Origin: Cutibacterium equinum
GTDB lineage: Bacteria; Actinomycetota; Actinomycetes; Propionibacteriales; Propionibacteriaceae
Length of the DNA: 64,000 nt
Assembly (NCBI RefSeq): GCF_028021195.1
Contig: NZ_CP115668.1
Location: 1,736,001-1,800,000, forward strand
Reading direction: 5' to 3'
In this document: positions 9,661 to 19,699 of the stretch, piece after piece
Layout of the letters: every line of letters starts with the position of its first letter
Numbering within the stretch: the first letter of the stretch is position 1
Program-made: the position numbers and the translations under genes
The notes under the pieces: model-generated
What the model was told of the DNA's origin: nothing
Seen by the model: the letters and a program-made list of their open reading frames with translations, nothing else
Databases searched by the model: none

Positions 9661-10971
9661 TCATTCTCCTTGCGTGGTCAGGGCTGTGCCGGGGTGATTC
9701 GGGCTGGGGTGATTCGAGGTGAACGTGGTGATCTCGGAAATGCTGTGGTCTGCTGCCAGCAGATGTCCCATCCGGTCTCGTTTCGTGCGCAGATACCGCT
9801 CGTCCTCGGGACGGGGCGGAATCTCGAGCGGCGACATCGTCACGTCGAGGCCTCCGGCGCGCAGGGCCTCGACCTTGGCGGGATTGTTGGTGAGCAGACG
9901 GACCGCAGAAAGACCAGCATGAGCCAGGATGGCCACGGCCGCACCGTATTCGCGAGCGTCGATCGGTAGGCCGAGGTGGGTCTGGGCGTCAACGGTGTCA
10001 AGTCCACCATCTTGGGCCTGATAGGCCGCGATCTTGTTGAGCAGACCAGTCGCCCGTCCCTCGTGGCCGCGCAGGAGGATGATGGCCCCGCCATGCTCAC
10101 TGACGTGGGCCTGGGCGGCTGCCAACTGGTCGCCGCAATCGCAACGCAGAGATCCCAGAGCATCGCCGGTGAGGCATTCCGAGTGCACCCTCACCCAGGC
10201 CGGGCCGCCATCATCGGCGTCAATCCCCTTGCCAGACACGAGCAACACGTGCTCGGCCCCAGTGTGGTTGTCCCGGTAACCGGTCATCGCGAATTGGCCG
10301 TACCGGGTCGGCAAGTGCGCGCTGGCAAGGGCCGTCACTCTAGGCGCGGAAGGAACCTCAGCAGGGTCATGGGCACGACGCCACTGCGCCAGCTCGTCGA
10401 TGGTGATGAAGGCCAGACCCTCGGTGCGGGCCAGCGTGGCTATGGCCTCGGTACGTAGACACATGCCGTCATCCCCGACGAGTTCGCCGATGAGGCCCAC
10501 CGGTTCCAGACCGGCCAGTCGAGCCAGGTCGACGGCAGCCTCGGTGTGACCGCGCCGTTCGAGCACTCCCCCCGTACGGGCCCGCAGCGGCAGCACGTGG
10601 CCGGGGCGAATGAGGTCCGCAGGGGTCGAGGTGGCGTTCGCGAGAACTCGCGCGGTGCGGGCCCTCTGGGCGGCGTCAATACCGGTTGTGATCCCGGATG
10701 CCGCGTCGACGGAGACGGTGTAGCGGGTGCGCAGCGGGTCCTGGGTGGCCGGCCACATGAGCGGCAGACCGAGTTGGTCGGCGCGCTCATCGGTCATGGG
10801 CGCGCACAGGTACCCGGAGGTGTGCCGGACCATCCAACCAACCCAGTGCGGGCCAGCCAGCTGGGCTGCAAGGATGGCGTCTCCCTCGTTCTCCCGGTCA
10901 GCGTCGTCGGTGACGAGCACCGGGCGCCCGGCCCGTAGCTCGGCCAGGGCTTCCTCGATGGTGTTCAGCAT
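9661..10971 (-). CDS. ribBA: Bifunctional 3,4-dihydroxy-2-butanone 4-phosphate synthase / GTP cyclohydrolase II
   Basis: 436 residues. The N-terminal RibB domain (about 1-205) has [14 protein letters not shown] and [20 protein letters not shown]. The C-terminal RibA domain has the zinc-binding [20 protein letters not shown]. The usual RibA motif RQEGRGIGL reads [10 protein letters not shown] here, a shift worth noting, although Arg and Glu are kept. Together the domains supply both precursors of riboflavin from ribulose 5-phosphate and GTP. The start at 10971 overlaps the ribE end by 7 bases. Confidence 0.94.
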   Translation of the reverse strand: MLNTIEEALAELRAGRPVLVTDDADRENEGDAILAAQLAGPHWVGWMVRHTSGYLCAPMTDERADQLGLPLMWPATQDPLRTRYTVSVDAASGITTGIDAAQRARTARVLANATSTPADLIRPGHVLPLRARTGGVLERRGHTEAAVDLARLAGLEPVGLIGELVGDDGMCLRTEAIATLARTEGLAFITIDELAQWRRAHDPAEVPSAPRVTALASAHLPTRYGQFAMTGYRDNHTGAEHVLLVSGKGIDADDGGPAWVRVHSECLTGDALGSLRCDCGDQLAAAQAHVSEHGGAIILLRGHEGRATGLLNKIAAYQAQDGGLDTVDAQTHLGLPIDAREYGAAVAILAHAGLSAVRLLTNNPAKVEALRAGGLDVTMSPLEIPPRPEDERYLRTKRDRMGHLLAADHSISEITTFTSNHPSPNHPGTALTTQGE

Positions 10972-11564
10972 GGCCTTTCCTTGTTCATGAGTGACTCCAG
11001 GTACTTCGCGATGACGTCGACCTCGATGTTCACTGGATCGCCAGGCCCAAGACTGCCGAGGACCGTGGCGGTGAGAGTGGTCGGGATGAGGCTGACCTCG
11101 AACCACGCAGAACTGACCTGGCAGACTGTCAGCGATGTGCCGTTGATGGCGATTGACCCCTTCTCGACGACGTACCTGGCCAAGGCGGCGGGGAGGCTGA
11201 ACCGGAAGATTTCCCAGTGCTCCCCGGCCGTACGGGAGACGAGCTCGGCGACCCCATCGATGTGGCCTTGGACGATGTGTCCCCCAAGGCGTCCCGCCAC
11301 AGCCACCGGACGCTCCAAATCGACCCTGTCTCCGGGAGCCAGACGGCCCAGAGCGGTGCGAGCGAGCGTCTCGGCCATGACGTCGCAGCTGAAGGTGGTG
11401 TCGTCGAGGTCGGTGACCGTCAGGCAGGTGCCGTTGACGGCGATCGAGGACCCGAATCCGGCATCGGAGCAGACGAGTGGTCCGCGGATGGACAGGCGAG
11501 CCGAGTCCTGTCGCGTATCGATGGCGACGACCTCGCCCATCTCCTCAATGATTCCGGTGAACAT
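10965..11564 (-). CDS. ribE: Riboflavin synthase, alpha chain
   Basis: The 199-residue enzyme dismutates two lumazines to riboflavin. It has the usual two lumazine-binding repeats: the first begins MFTGIIEEMGEV, with GSSIAVNGTCLTV; the second has HIVQGHIDG and GSIAINGTSLTV. The start at 11564 is set by the invariant MFTGI, and lies inside the 3' end of ribD (20-base overlap). It also overlaps ribBA downstream, so translation is coupled. Confidence 0.95.
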   Translation of the reverse strand: MFTGIIEEMGEVVAIDTRQDSARLSIRGPLVCSDAGFGSSIAVNGTCLTVTDLDDTTFSCDVMAETLARTALGRLAPGDRVDLERPVAVAGRLGGHIVQGHIDGVAELVSRTAGEHWEIFRFSLPAALARYVVEKGSIAINGTSLTVCQVSSAWFEVSLIPTTLTATVLGSLGPGDPVNIEVDVIAKYLESLMNKERPC

Positions 11565-12567
11565 GGTTCTCCTCCCGGTGGTGTGCGCGGATTTGAAGGT
11601 CAGGCCCCAGCCGGCACACCTCGTCGATGACGAAGTGATGGGCCAAGGCCAAGGTGGTGACGGTGGGGTCGATGACGGCTGCTCGCCCGTTTCCCAGGAC
11701 CGTCGGTGCGATGTGGGCGATGACCTCATCAACGAGGTCGGCGGCCAGGAAGGCGCCGGCCAGGCGTGGACCACCCTCGAGCCACACCCGGTGGACGTCG
11801 CGATGCCACAACACGTCAAGCACCTCGGCAGGGTCGTGGCTGCGAATATGCAAGGTTTCGGCCGAATCGTCATGGAGATGGCAGTCGGCGGGCAGATCTC
11901 TCATCCCCACCACGACGCGCAAGGGCTGACGGGTGACTTCGGGCAGTCGCACGGTCAGTCGCGGATTGTCAGCCAGAGCTGTCCCGGTGCCAACGATGAT
12001 CGCTCCGCACCGGGAGCGACCGATCTGCACCTGGTGACGCGCCTGTTCCCCGGTGATCCACTGGCTGGTGCCATCGGGGGCGGCGCTGCGTCCATCGAGG
12101 GTGGCGGCGTACTTCCAGCACACTCGGGGACGTCGGTGGGTCTGGCTGAAGGTCCAGTCCGCATTGAGATCCGTGGCAGCGTCGGAAAGAACACCCGTGA
12201 GAACCTCGACGCCGTTGGTACGCAGGAACTGTTCTCCCCCGGCTGCCACCGGGTTGGGGTCGGACTGGGCTATGACGACGCGGGAAATCCCGGCCTCCCA
12301 CAGGGCGCGGCTGCACGGACCGGTGCGTCCGCTGTGGTTGCACGGTTCCAGGGTGACGACGGCGGTGGCTCCCCTGGCAGCTTCGCCGGCCTGACGCAGG
12401 GCCTCCACCTCAGCGTGTGGGGTTCCCGCCCCGTGGTGCCATCCCCGTCCGACGACCTGGCCCTGGGCGACGATGACACACCCGACACGCGGATTCGGGT
12501 CAGGGGATGGTGAGTTCGCTGCCAAGGTCAGGGCAAGCGTCATGGCGTCGTGCCACTGCTGGTCCAT
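11545..12567 (-). CDS. ribD: Diaminohydroxyphosphoribosylaminopyrimidine deaminase / uracil reductase
   Basis: 340 residues, in two domains: an N-terminal cytidine-deaminase-like zinc domain (HAEVEAL near 50, PCNHSGRTGPC near 75-86) and a C-terminal NADPH reductase with KYAATLDGRSAAPDGTSQW. It is the first gene after the FMN riboswitch, and its start has GGGAGGACAT just upstream. It performs the second and third steps of the pathway. Confidence 0.95.
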   Translation of the reverse strand: MDQQWHDAMTLALTLAANSPSPDPNPRVGCVIVAQGQVVGRGWHHGAGTPHAEVEALRQAGEAARGATAVVTLEPCNHSGRTGPCSRALWEAGISRVVIAQSDPNPVAAGGEQFLRTNGVEVLTGVLSDAATDLNADWTFSQTHRRPRVCWKYAATLDGRSAAPDGTSQWITGEQARHQVQIGRSRCGAIIVGTGTALADNPRLTVRLPEVTRQPLRVVVGMRDLPADCHLHDDSAETLHIRSHDPAEVLDVLWHRDVHRVWLEGGPRLAGAFLAADLVDEVIAHIAPTVLGNGRAAVIDPTVTTLALAHHFVIDEVCRLGPDLQIRAHHREENHVHRNH

Positions 12568-12618
12568 ATGTCCTCCCGGGCCGTTGCGGCTCCGGGGGTG
12601 CGCAAGGACGACACACGG

Positions 12619-12638
12619 GGCTGACGGGGACGTCAGCC
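12619..12638 (-). promoter_or_regulatory. Hairpin in riboswitch expression platform
   Basis: A perfect 8-bp stem (GGCTGACG / CGTCAGCC) with a 4-base loop lies just after the aptamer and about 50 bases before ribD. No T-tract follows. A second possible hairpin overlaps the GGGAGG ribosome-binding site, so control of translation initiation seems more likely than transcription termination. Confidence 0.45.
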
Positions 12639-12644
12639 ACCTAC

Positions 12645-12773
12645 CGTGCTTCCTCCCATCCGGACTTTCACCGTCGGTACCGGAATTTCACCGGTTCAAC
12701 CTCACCGTCACGAGGACGGCTCGGGTCGCGGACTGTCACCGCCGGTTCGGACTTTCACCGACCCCGGAGCACG
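12645..12773 (-). promoter_or_regulatory. FMN riboswitch (RFN element)
   Basis: The minus strand shows the conserved blocks of the FMN aptamer in order: GGTCGGTGAAAGTCCGAACC, GGCGGTGACAGTCCGCGA, ACCGGTGAAATTCCGGT, and GACGGTGAAAGTCCGGATGG, ending GGGAGGAAGCACG. The closing helix P1 pairs CGTGCT (12768-12773) with AGCACG (12645-12650). It precedes ribD by 77 bases and should lower rib expression when FMN is plentiful. Confidence 0.95.
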
Positions 12774-12881
12774 TGTGCTTGCAGACCAGTATGCATCCTC
12801 GTGCCACGACGTGCGGCATCACCCCTCAAATTCATGTCGTCAACCGACGCGCCGTCATCTCTGTCGAGGGTCGCACTCGGC

Positions 12882-14510
12882 TCACGAAGGGCGGGTGGTG
12901 GTGTCGTCGGGGTTCTCGCGACCGTTCTGAATCGCGTCGTAGATGTCGTGGCCGATGGCTTCTTGCTCCGACGCGGTGGAGTCGGTGGGTGCGGCTGTGG
13001 GACGGGTGATCCTCCTCGACCTGGTGACCTCGTCCAACGCATCGTCCGACACCTCGTGCCCGGCCGAAGTGGCGCCCTCATGCCCCCCAGGCTGGCTGGG
13101 GCGGGGCTCCTGCGCATCGTCCGCCTGTGCCGCAGCCTTCTGCTCGGCCTCTTTTGCAGCCTTCTCCTGCTCCCTGGCAGCCTTCTGCTCGGCCTTCTCC
13201 TGCTTCCTGGCAGCCCTATTGCGGGCCCTCGCCTCGGACTTGGCCGCCAGAGCTTCCTTGCGCGCCTCGTGACGCTCAGCGCGTCCCTGCCGCGACTCCT
13301 CCGATTGCAGGCGTCGCGTCAGTCCGATGACGAATCCACACAGCATCGTCACCAGGGTGAGGATGCCGACCGCGCATCCTGCCATCGCTGGCATGATCGT
13401 GCCGACCTCGCTGAGGCGCCCATCGCCCAGACTTCCGTGGCTCAGTAGACCCAGGATGGCCAACACAAGCCCCGAGATCAGTCCAGACAAGGCTCCCAGA
13501 CTCGCTCCGGTCTCGAACTCGGCCTGCGGCAGAGACTTCATCACGAGGATGCCCCCGATGATTCCGGCAGCCACTGGAACCCCGAACCATGCGCAGGCGG
13601 CCGGGCTGAGCGGGCCATTGGATGGCAAGGCTCCCAGCACTGGCAACCCCGGAACGATGCCAAGGTGTGTTCCCAGCGGGGAGACGAAGGTCTGGGTTCC
13701 GAAGGCAAACCCCGGACCGAGGGTCCATGCCGTTGCCCACAGAGCCATGGTGGGCAGCCAGCCCAGCTGCGCCAGGATGAGGCAGATTCCTCCCCACCCG
13801 GTGGCGCCAATCTGCTGGTGCAGACCGATGACGGTTTTCGCGTGCACGAGCAGGGAGACGGCGAGTGCGGCCGACCCACCGGCCAGACAGACGCCAACCG
13901 TTGACCCGACAGCCCTCGGCAACCCGCGGGCCCAGTGGGGCAAGCCGTCGAAGGGATTGACGCGTGCTCCGCGACAAGCCCCGATCAGGCCCGAGCACAG
14001 CCCTATGAGGAGGGCACCAATCATGGCCGTCACCCAGCGGGATGTGCCGGCGGCTGCCGTCATGATGATGGCAGCCAGCAACTCGACCGTGGCGTGGAGG
14101 GCAATCGCCTCACCGATATGCCGACGTGGCGGGTGGCCGTCGTGGCGATGCCACAAAACGCGGGTGCCATAGCGGCAGGCCTCCTCACCGAGCAGGAGAC
14201 TGACGCTGGTCAGCCCAAGTGGGATGAGGCCGATATGGATCCCGATGATGTCGATGGGCACACCGTGGCCACTGAGCCACAGACTCGATGCCGCAGCAAG
14301 GATGGTCGGGAAGGACCGACCGCTGCTCGACAACCACTCCGGGACGATGATCCCGGCCAGGGCGAGCCATTGGGCCAGAATGGCCACTGTTGCGGCTGCC
14401 AGGACGACAACCGGCCAGGGCCACCCGACGCGGGGCTCACGGGGTTGGTCGGTCTGGGAGGACTCAACGACGAACCTCGCCGAGGTCGATGTCGAGCCAG
14501 ATGTACCCAT
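12882..14510 (-). CDS. DUF6350 polytopic membrane protein
   Basis: A 542-residue integral membrane protein with about ten hydrophobic segments (about 35-410). A long charged cytoplasmic tail (about 415-542) contains an Ala/Lys/Glu/Arg-rich coiled-coil-like stretch with repeated KQEKAEQKAAREQEKAAKEA. It corresponds to the DUF6350 (PerM-like) family found in many Actinobacteria next to sucD and purN. The start at 14510 is chosen because upstream codons run through a tandem repeat; AGGAC lies about 8 bases before it. Function is not established; cell-division roles have been proposed for relatives. Confidence 0.78.
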   Translation of the reverse strand: MGTSGSTSTSARFVVESSQTDQPREPRVGWPWPVVVLAAATVAILAQWLALAGIIVPEWLSSSGRSFPTILAAASSLWLSGHGVPIDIIGIHIGLIPLGLTSVSLLLGEEACRYGTRVLWHRHDGHPPRRHIGEAIALHATVELLAAIIMTAAAGTSRWVTAMIGALLIGLCSGLIGACRGARVNPFDGLPHWARGLPRAVGSTVGVCLAGGSAALAVSLLVHAKTVIGLHQQIGATGWGGICLILAQLGWLPTMALWATAWTLGPGFAFGTQTFVSPLGTHLGIVPGLPVLGALPSNGPLSPAACAWFGVPVAAGIIGGILVMKSLPQAEFETGASLGALSGLISGLVLAILGLLSHGSLGDGRLSEVGTIMPAMAGCAVGILTLVTMLCGFVIGLTRRLQSEESRQGRAERHEARKEALAAKSEARARNRAARKQEKAEQKAAREQEKAAKEAEQKAAAQADDAQEPRPSQPGGHEGATSAGHEVSDDALDEVTRSRRITRPTAAPTDSTASEQEAIGHDIYDAIQNGRENPDDTTTRPS

Positions 14511-14607
14511 GTGGGAGTCCTGTTCGGGTCGGGGAAGAAGGTCATCTGGAACCCTACCGTCCACCAGCGACGATTCTGAGTCACCACACCTGTGGCCACG
14601 GCACAGC

Positions 14608-14676
14608 ACACACCGTGAGCGCAGCTCAACACACACCGTGAGCGCAGCACAGCACACACCGTGAGCGCACCTCAAC
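14608..14676. repeat. Tandem repeat, three 23-base units
   Basis: Units starting at 14608, 14631 and 14654 share ACACACCGTGAGCGCA exactly and differ in the last few bases. They lie between the DUF6350 start and the sucD terminator and show no coding signal. Confidence 0.85.
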
Positions 14677-14680
14677 GCAG

Positions 14681-14710
14681 CGAACCCGGCCCCATGTGGG
14701 GCCGGGTTCG
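14681..14710 (-). terminator. Terminator after sucD
   Basis: A perfect 13-bp stem (CGAACCCGGCCCC and complement) with loop ATGT lies 22 bases beyond the sucD stop. It is symmetric, so it could also act on the plus strand. Confidence 0.8.
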
Positions 14711-14732
14711 GTCAGATCACAGGATCAGGGCG

Positions 14733-15626
14733 TCACTTCTTGAGCGAGTCCATCGCCTCGTGGGCCAGCTTGGCGGTCTCGGTCGGGGTCTTGCCGACGC
14801 GAACGCCAACCGCCTCGAGAGCCTCCTTCTTGGCGGCCGCAGTGCCCGAGGAACCGGACACGATGGCTCCGGCGTGGCCCATAGTCTTGCCCTCGGGGGC
14901 AGTAAAGCCAGCCACGTAAGCCACAACCGGCTTGGTGATGTGCTCCGAGATGTACTTGGCAGCGCGCTCCTCGGCGTCACCACCGATCTCACCGATCATG
15001 ACGATGATGTCGGTCTCCGGGTCGTCCTCGAAGGCCTGCAGAGCATCGATGTGGGTGGTGCCGATGATCGGGTCACCGCCGATGCCGATGGCCGTCGAGA
15101 TGCCCAGGTCGCGCACCTCGTACATCAGCTGGTAGGTCAGGGTGCCGGACTTGGAGACCAGGCCGACGCGTCCCGGGCCGGAGATGTCGGCGGGGATGAT
15201 GCCCGCGTTGGACTTTCCGGGGCTGATGATGCCGGGGCAGTTCGGGCCGATGATGCGGGTCTTGCCGGAGCGCTGGGCAGCGGTGAAGAACTCCGCGGTG
15301 TCCTTGACGGCAACACCCTCGGTGATGCAGACAACCAGCGGAACCTCAGCCTCGATGGCCTCCATGACGGCCGACTTGGTGAACTTGGCGGGAACGAAGA
15401 TCACCGACACGTTGGCGCCGGTGGCCTCAACGGCCTCCTTGACGCTGCCGTAGACCGGGACGGTGGTGCCACCGTTGAAGGACACGGTGGTGCCGGCCTT
15501 GCGGGGGTTGACACCGCCGACGACGGCACTGCCGGAGTCGAGCATGCGCTGGGTGTGCTTCATGCCCTCCGAGCCGGTCATGCCCTGGACGATGATCTTG
15601 GAGTTCTGGTCGAGAATGATCGCCAT
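14733..15626 (-). CDS. sucD: Succinyl-CoA synthetase, alpha subunit
   Basis: 297 residues. The CoA-binding N-terminal domain has [16 protein letters not shown] and [10 protein letters not shown]. The phospho-histidine segment GHAGAIVSG lies near residue 250. With SucC it makes ATP or GTP from succinyl-CoA in the TCA cycle; in propionibacteria it also links to the methylmalonyl route. It starts 3 bases after the sucC stop, so the two are co-translated. Confidence 0.96.
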   Translation of the reverse strand: MAIILDQNSKIIVQGMTGSEGMKHTQRMLDSGSAVVGGVNPRKAGTTVSFNGGTTVPVYGSVKEAVEATGANVSVIFVPAKFTKSAVMEAIEAEVPLVVCITEGVAVKDTAEFFTAAQRSGKTRIIGPNCPGIISPGKSNAGIIPADISGPGRVGLVSKSGTLTYQLMYEVRDLGISTAIGIGGDPIIGTTHIDALQAFEDDPETDIIVMIGEIGGDAEERAAKYISEHITKPVVAYVAGFTAPEGKTMGHAGAIVSGSSGTAAAKKEALEAVGVRVGKTPTETAKLAHEAMDSLKK

Positions 15627-15629
15627 GTC

Positions 15630-16805
15630 TCAGGCCTCCTTGGATGCGAGCTCGGCGGCCTTGCTGGCGGCCTCGTCCATGGTCGGGACCATGGTCACGA
15701 GCGGGTGGTTGAATTCCTCGAGAATCTTGCGGCCCTCGGCCACGGCGTTACCGTCGAGACGGACGACGAGCGGCTTGGTGGCCTTGTCGCCCAGCTTCTC
15801 GAGGGCGCCCTTGATTCCCAGCGCCACCTGATCGCAGGCGGTGATGCCGCCAAAGACGTTGACGAACACGGAGCGAACCTGCTCGTCGCTCATGATGAGG
15901 TCAAGACCGTTGGCCATGATCTCGGCCGAGGCGCCGCCGCCGATGTCGAGGAAGTTGGCGGGTTTCGGGGATCCAGGGAACTCCTCGCCGGCGTAGGCGA
16001 CGCAGTCCAGGGTGCTCATGACCAGGCCGGCACCGTTTCCGATGACGCCGACGTTGCCATCCAGCTTGACGTAGTTGAGGCCGAGCTCACCGGCGCGCAG
16101 CTCCAGCGGGTCGGTGGCGGCGCGGTCCACCAGGGCCGCATGATCGGGCTGACGGAAGGAGGCGTTGTTGTCGACGGTCATCTTGCCGTCAATGGCGAGG
16201 ATGCGTCCGTCACCGGTCTTGATCATCGGGTTGACCTCGACGAGGGTGGCGTCCTCATCACGGTAGGTCTCCCACAGCTTGATGACGGCCGGGACGATGG
16301 CCTCCTGCTCGTCGGCGGGGAAGCCAGCCTCGGTGAGGATCTCACGTGCCTTGGCCTCGTCAATGCCGTCGATCGGGTCGACCGGCACCTTGGCCAGGGC
16401 CTCGGGGCGCTCCTTGGCGAGGGTCTCGATGTCCATGCCACCCTCACGAGAGCACATCGCCAGGTAGCGACGCTCACCGCGGTCGAGCAGGATCGAGAAG
16501 TAGTACTCCTCGGCGATGTCAGCACCCTCGGCGATCATCACCTTGTGAACGGTGTGACCCTTGATGTCCATGCCCAGGATGGCGTTGGCGTGCTCGGCGG
16601 CCTCCTGAGGGGACTTGGCGATCTTCACACCGCCAGCCTTGCCACGGCCACCCACCTTGACCTGCGCCTTGACGGCAACGACGGGGGTGCCGAGCTTGGC
16701 TGCGGCCTCGGACGCCTGATCGGCAGTCTCCGCGACGACGCCGCGAAGCACAGGAACACCATGCTTCTCAAACAAGTCGCGGGCTTGGTATTCGTACAGG
16801 TCCAC
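15630..16805 (-). CDS. sucC: Succinyl-CoA synthetase, beta subunit
   Basis: 391 residues with an ATP-grasp fold. The start motif is [18 protein letters not shown], with [17 protein letters not shown] for nucleotide binding and the C-terminal [17 protein letters not shown]. The GTG at 16805 is chosen over upstream starts because the invariant DLYEYQ begins right after it and GGAGAG lies just upstream. It is the first gene of sucCD. Confidence 0.95.
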   Translation of the reverse strand: MDLYEYQARDLFEKHGVPVLRGVVAETADQASEAAAKLGTPVVAVKAQVKVGGRGKAGGVKIAKSPQEAAEHANAILGMDIKGHTVHKVMIAEGADIAEEYYFSILLDRGERRYLAMCSREGGMDIETLAKERPEALAKVPVDPIDGIDEAKAREILTEAGFPADEQEAIVPAVIKLWETYRDEDATLVEVNPMIKTGDGRILAIDGKMTVDNNASFRQPDHAALVDRAATDPLELRAGELGLNYVKLDGNVGVIGNGAGLVMSTLDCVAYAGEEFPGSPKPANFLDIGGGASAEIMANGLDLIMSDEQVRSVFVNVFGGITACDQVALGIKGALEKLGDKATKPLVVRLDGNAVAEGRKILEEFNHPLVTMVPTMDEAASKAAELASKEA

Positions 16806-17006
16806 AATCTCTCCACTCTGCGAGTCGACCGGCCGTTGTCGGGCCGGGAACGGGGCTGACGGCACCCTACGACCTCGAACATACAACAATGCTCACGGCG
16901 AGGTCGAGACGGTTGGTCATTTGCCCACCGGGAACAGATTAACAACCTCGACGGTCCAGTGCCCACCCAGTAGTGATCTGACGTGGCAGAACTGTCGCCG
17001 GCGTCC

Positions 17007-19439
17007 TCACAGCTTCTCGAGTGGAGCGAATTTCAGCGCCAACCGTTTCAGACCAGCCGACCCGAAATCGACGTCAGCCTTGGCGTTGTCGCCTTGGCCC
17101 GAAGTGGCTTTGACGGTACCGAGACCGAACGTGGAATGCAGCACCTTGTCCCCCACCGACAGCGAGGGGGTCGTGGCCCTGGGAGCACTGGCGGGTCCAC
17201 GCCCGGAACCGAAGGCGGGGGTGTCGTCGTGCAAGGCCCCGCGTGCCGAGCGCGAGCGGCCACTCGCCGCGGTCGACCATCCCACTGACGCCTGGCCGAG
17301 TCTCTCCCATTCGATGAGGCGTTCGGGAATCTCCTCGACGAATCGGCTGGGTGGGTTGTACTGGGCCTGTCCCCACATGGTCCGCACTGCGGCCCGGGAC
17401 ACGAACAATTGTTTGCGGGCACGGGTGATGCCCACGTAGGCCAGCCGTCTTTCCTCGGCCAATTCGGTGGCGTCCGCCAAGGACCTCATGTGGGGGAAGA
17501 CGCCGTCCTCGAATCCGGTGATGAAGACGGTGTCGAACTCCAGCCCCTTGGCGGTGTGCAGGGTCATGAGGGTGACGACCCCCTCGGAACCGGCCGGCAA
17601 CTGGTCCGAATCGGCAACCAGGGCGATCTGCTCCAAGAAGGCCGGCAGGGAGTCGTCGGCTGCCAATTCGAGATCCTCGACGTCGGCTTCCTGCTGTGCA
17701 TCGATGTCGACGGCATGGACCCTGGCCACGAATTCCTGGGCCACCGAGACCAGCTCGACAAGGTTTTCCAGCCTCGTCTCGTCCTGGGGGTCCTTGGAGT
17801 TCTCCAGCTCGGCGATGTAGCCGGACTCCTTGAGGATGGAGCTGGCGATCTCGTCAGCCCGCTTGCCCGCCTCGACCATCGCGATGTGGTCTTCCATCAT
17901 GGCGACGAAGGCGCGGATTTGGTTGACCGATCTCGTCGCGAGTCCATCGATCTGGTCGATTCGCTTCAAGGCGTCCCAGAAGCTGATCCGACGGGCGGTG
18001 GCGAACATCTCGACGGCGGCCTCGGCCCGGGCTCCGATACCGCGACGCGGAGTGTTGAGAATGCGTCGCAGCGAGACGTCGTCAGAGGGGTTGGCGATGG
18101 CGCGCAGGTAACTGACGGCGTCGCGAACCTCCTTGCGCTCGTAAAATTTCACTCCCCCGACAACCCGGTATGGCAGACCGGTACGAATGAAGACATCCTC
18201 GAAAGCTCTCGACTGGGCGTTGGTGCGGTAGAACACCGCCACCTGTCCATAGCTGGTGCGCCCCTCATCCACGAGTTCGTCAATGCGCCGCGCCACCCAG
18301 GCCGCTTCCTCGTGTTCGGTGTCGGCGACATATCCGACGATCTTGTCCCCGTCACCTTGATCGGTCCACAGGTTCTTGGCGCGACGATTCGGGTTGGCCT
18401 TGATGAGATTGTTCGCGGCGGTGAGAATCGTCTGCGTGGAGCGGTAATTCTGCTCCAGCAGAATCGTCCGGGCACCGGGAAAATCTGTTTCAAAATCAAG
18501 GATGTTTCGAATCGTTGCGCCGCGGAAGGCATAAATGGACTGGTCAGAATCGCCGACGACCATGAGCTCGGGCGGATCGACGGTGCGCGCCCCGTCAGCC
18601 AAGCGGACCGGATCACCCCCACACAGCTCACGAATGAACTGATATTGCGCGGTATTGGTGTCCTGGTACTCGTCGACGAGGACGTGACGAAAACGGCGTC
18701 GATACTGCTCCCGCACATCCGGGAACTGTCTCAGTAGAGTGACGGTGCACATGATGAGGTCGTCAAAGTCCAGCGCGTTCGCAGCCCGGAGACGACGCTG
18801 ATATTCAGCGTACACCTCAGCATTGGTTCGGTCGTTTCCGTTACCGGCACTCTCGAGAGCCTGCTGCGGGGTGATGAGCTCGTTCTTCTGATTCGAGATC
18901 CAGTTCATGATCGCCCGCGGCTGGAACTGTTTCGGGTCCAGATTCTGATCGCGGGCCACCAGGGTGACGAGTCGTTTGGCGTCAGTGTCGTCGTAAATGG
19001 AGAAATTGCGCGAAATATCGAGACGATCAATATCAGTTCGCAACATTCTCACAGCAGCCGAATGGAAGGTCGAGACCCACATCGGCTTGGCCCGATTACC
19101 CACCAGATCGACGACACGCGCCTTCATCTCGGCCGCCGCCTTGTTGGTGAAGGTGATCGCCAGAATGGACCCGGGATGGACTCCTCGCTCACCCACCAGG
19201 TGCGCAATACGCCGGGTCAGCACCCGAGTCTTGCCCGAACCCGCTCCGGCCACCACGAGAACCGGGCTCCCCGCATGCAGGACGGCTTCGCGCTGGGGCT
19301 CGTTGAGGTCGGTCAACAGGTCGGCGGGTGAGGCTCCCGTCGTCGTCATCGCGGTATGGGCCGGCAGAACCCCCGGTTCGACGGGGTGACGCCTCTCATG
19401 GGCCGATTCGAAGAACGAAAACAGATCCGGTGTCGTCAT
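17007..19439 (-). CDS. pcrA: ATP-dependent DNA helicase UvrD/PcrA
   Basis: An 810-residue superfamily 1A helicase for repair and replication-fork maintenance. Motifs in order: LNEPQREAVLHAGSPVLVVAGAGSGKTRVLTRR (Q motif and Walker A), ITFTNKAAAEMKAR, VDEYQDTNTAQY (Walker B), GDSDQSIYAFRGA, LEQNYRST, VTLMTLHTAKGLEFDTVF and RRLAYVGITRARKQL. The C-terminal region (about 650-810) is the poorly conserved tail with a final Tudor-like DKVLHSTFGLGTVKATSG. The first 40 residues are variable, so an internal start (M31) is possible. Confidence 0.95.
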   Translation of the reverse strand: MTTPDLFSFFESAHERRHPVEPGVLPAHTAMTTTGASPADLLTDLNEPQREAVLHAGSPVLVVAGAGSGKTRVLTRRIAHLVGERGVHPGSILAITFTNKAAAEMKARVVDLVGNRAKPMWVSTFHSAAVRMLRTDIDRLDISRNFSIYDDTDAKRLVTLVARDQNLDPKQFQPRAIMNWISNQKNELITPQQALESAGNGNDRTNAEVYAEYQRRLRAANALDFDDLIMCTVTLLRQFPDVREQYRRRFRHVLVDEYQDTNTAQYQFIRELCGGDPVRLADGARTVDPPELMVVGDSDQSIYAFRGATIRNILDFETDFPGARTILLEQNYRSTQTILTAANNLIKANPNRRAKNLWTDQGDGDKIVGYVADTEHEEAAWVARRIDELVDEGRTSYGQVAVFYRTNAQSRAFEDVFIRTGLPYRVVGGVKFYERKEVRDAVSYLRAIANPSDDVSLRRILNTPRRGIGARAEAAVEMFATARRISFWDALKRIDQIDGLATRSVNQIRAFVAMMEDHIAMVEAGKRADEIASSILKESGYIAELENSKDPQDETRLENLVELVSVAQEFVARVHAVDIDAQQEADVEDLELAADDSLPAFLEQIALVADSDQLPAGSEGVVTLMTLHTAKGLEFDTVFITGFEDGVFPHMRSLADATELAEERRLAYVGITRARKQLFVSRAAVRTMWGQAQYNPPSRFVEEIPERLIEWERLGQASVGWSTAASGRSRSARGALHDDTPAFGSGRGPASAPRATTPSLSVGDKVLHSTFGLGTVKATSGQGDNAKADVDFGSAGLKRLALKFAPLEKL

Positions 19440-19519
19440 GGCGACTCACAGCTTACGACCCACCGGATCCACCACACGGTGGTGATCCCATGTCCCAGGC
19501 AGGCCAATCATGCCCCCTG

Positions 19520-19549
19520 TTGACAGCGTCGGCTGAATGGCCGTACATT
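19520..19549 (+). promoter_or_regulatory. Probable promoter of the methionine-importer operon
   Basis: TTGACA (19520-19525, perfect -35) is followed after 18 bases by TACATT (19544-19549). Transcription would start near 19556 and give a leader of about 300 bases containing the small ORF at 19601. Confidence 0.65.
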
Positions 19550-19600
19550 CAAGGAAACCTCGGCCCGATCAGGGCCGCCACGAGATTCAGGAGCACGATC

Positions 19601-19699
19601 ATGACTGCGGCCTTCAGCCACATCGTCGACGCCGACCTTCGCGCGGCCTCGATGATGATGCGCCGCTCGTGCTCCCTGCGAATGCTCGGCACCTGCTGA
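19601..19699 (+). CDS. Candidate Met/Cys leader peptide (attenuator ORF)
   Basis: A 32-codon ORF with a good ribosome-binding site (AGGAG, 7 bases before the ATG) lies in the leader of the importer operon. Its C-terminal half is enriched in sulfur amino acids: three consecutive Met codons (19652-19660), a further Met, and two Cys, ending MLGTC-stop. The stop codon lies in the left arm of a hairpin (19696-19722). This is the arrangement expected of a ribosome-stalling leader that senses charged tRNA-Met or tRNA-Cys. Small Cys-containing leader peptides are known upstream of sulfur genes in other Actinobacteria. The role is inferred from position and composition only. Confidence 0.55.
   Translation: MTAAFSHIVDADLRAASMMMRRSCSLRMLGTC

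Noticed and set aside
14661-16859. Plus-strand open frame of 732 codons over sucCD
   Set aside because: It is antisense to both sucD and sucC, shows shadow composition and no ribosome-binding site.
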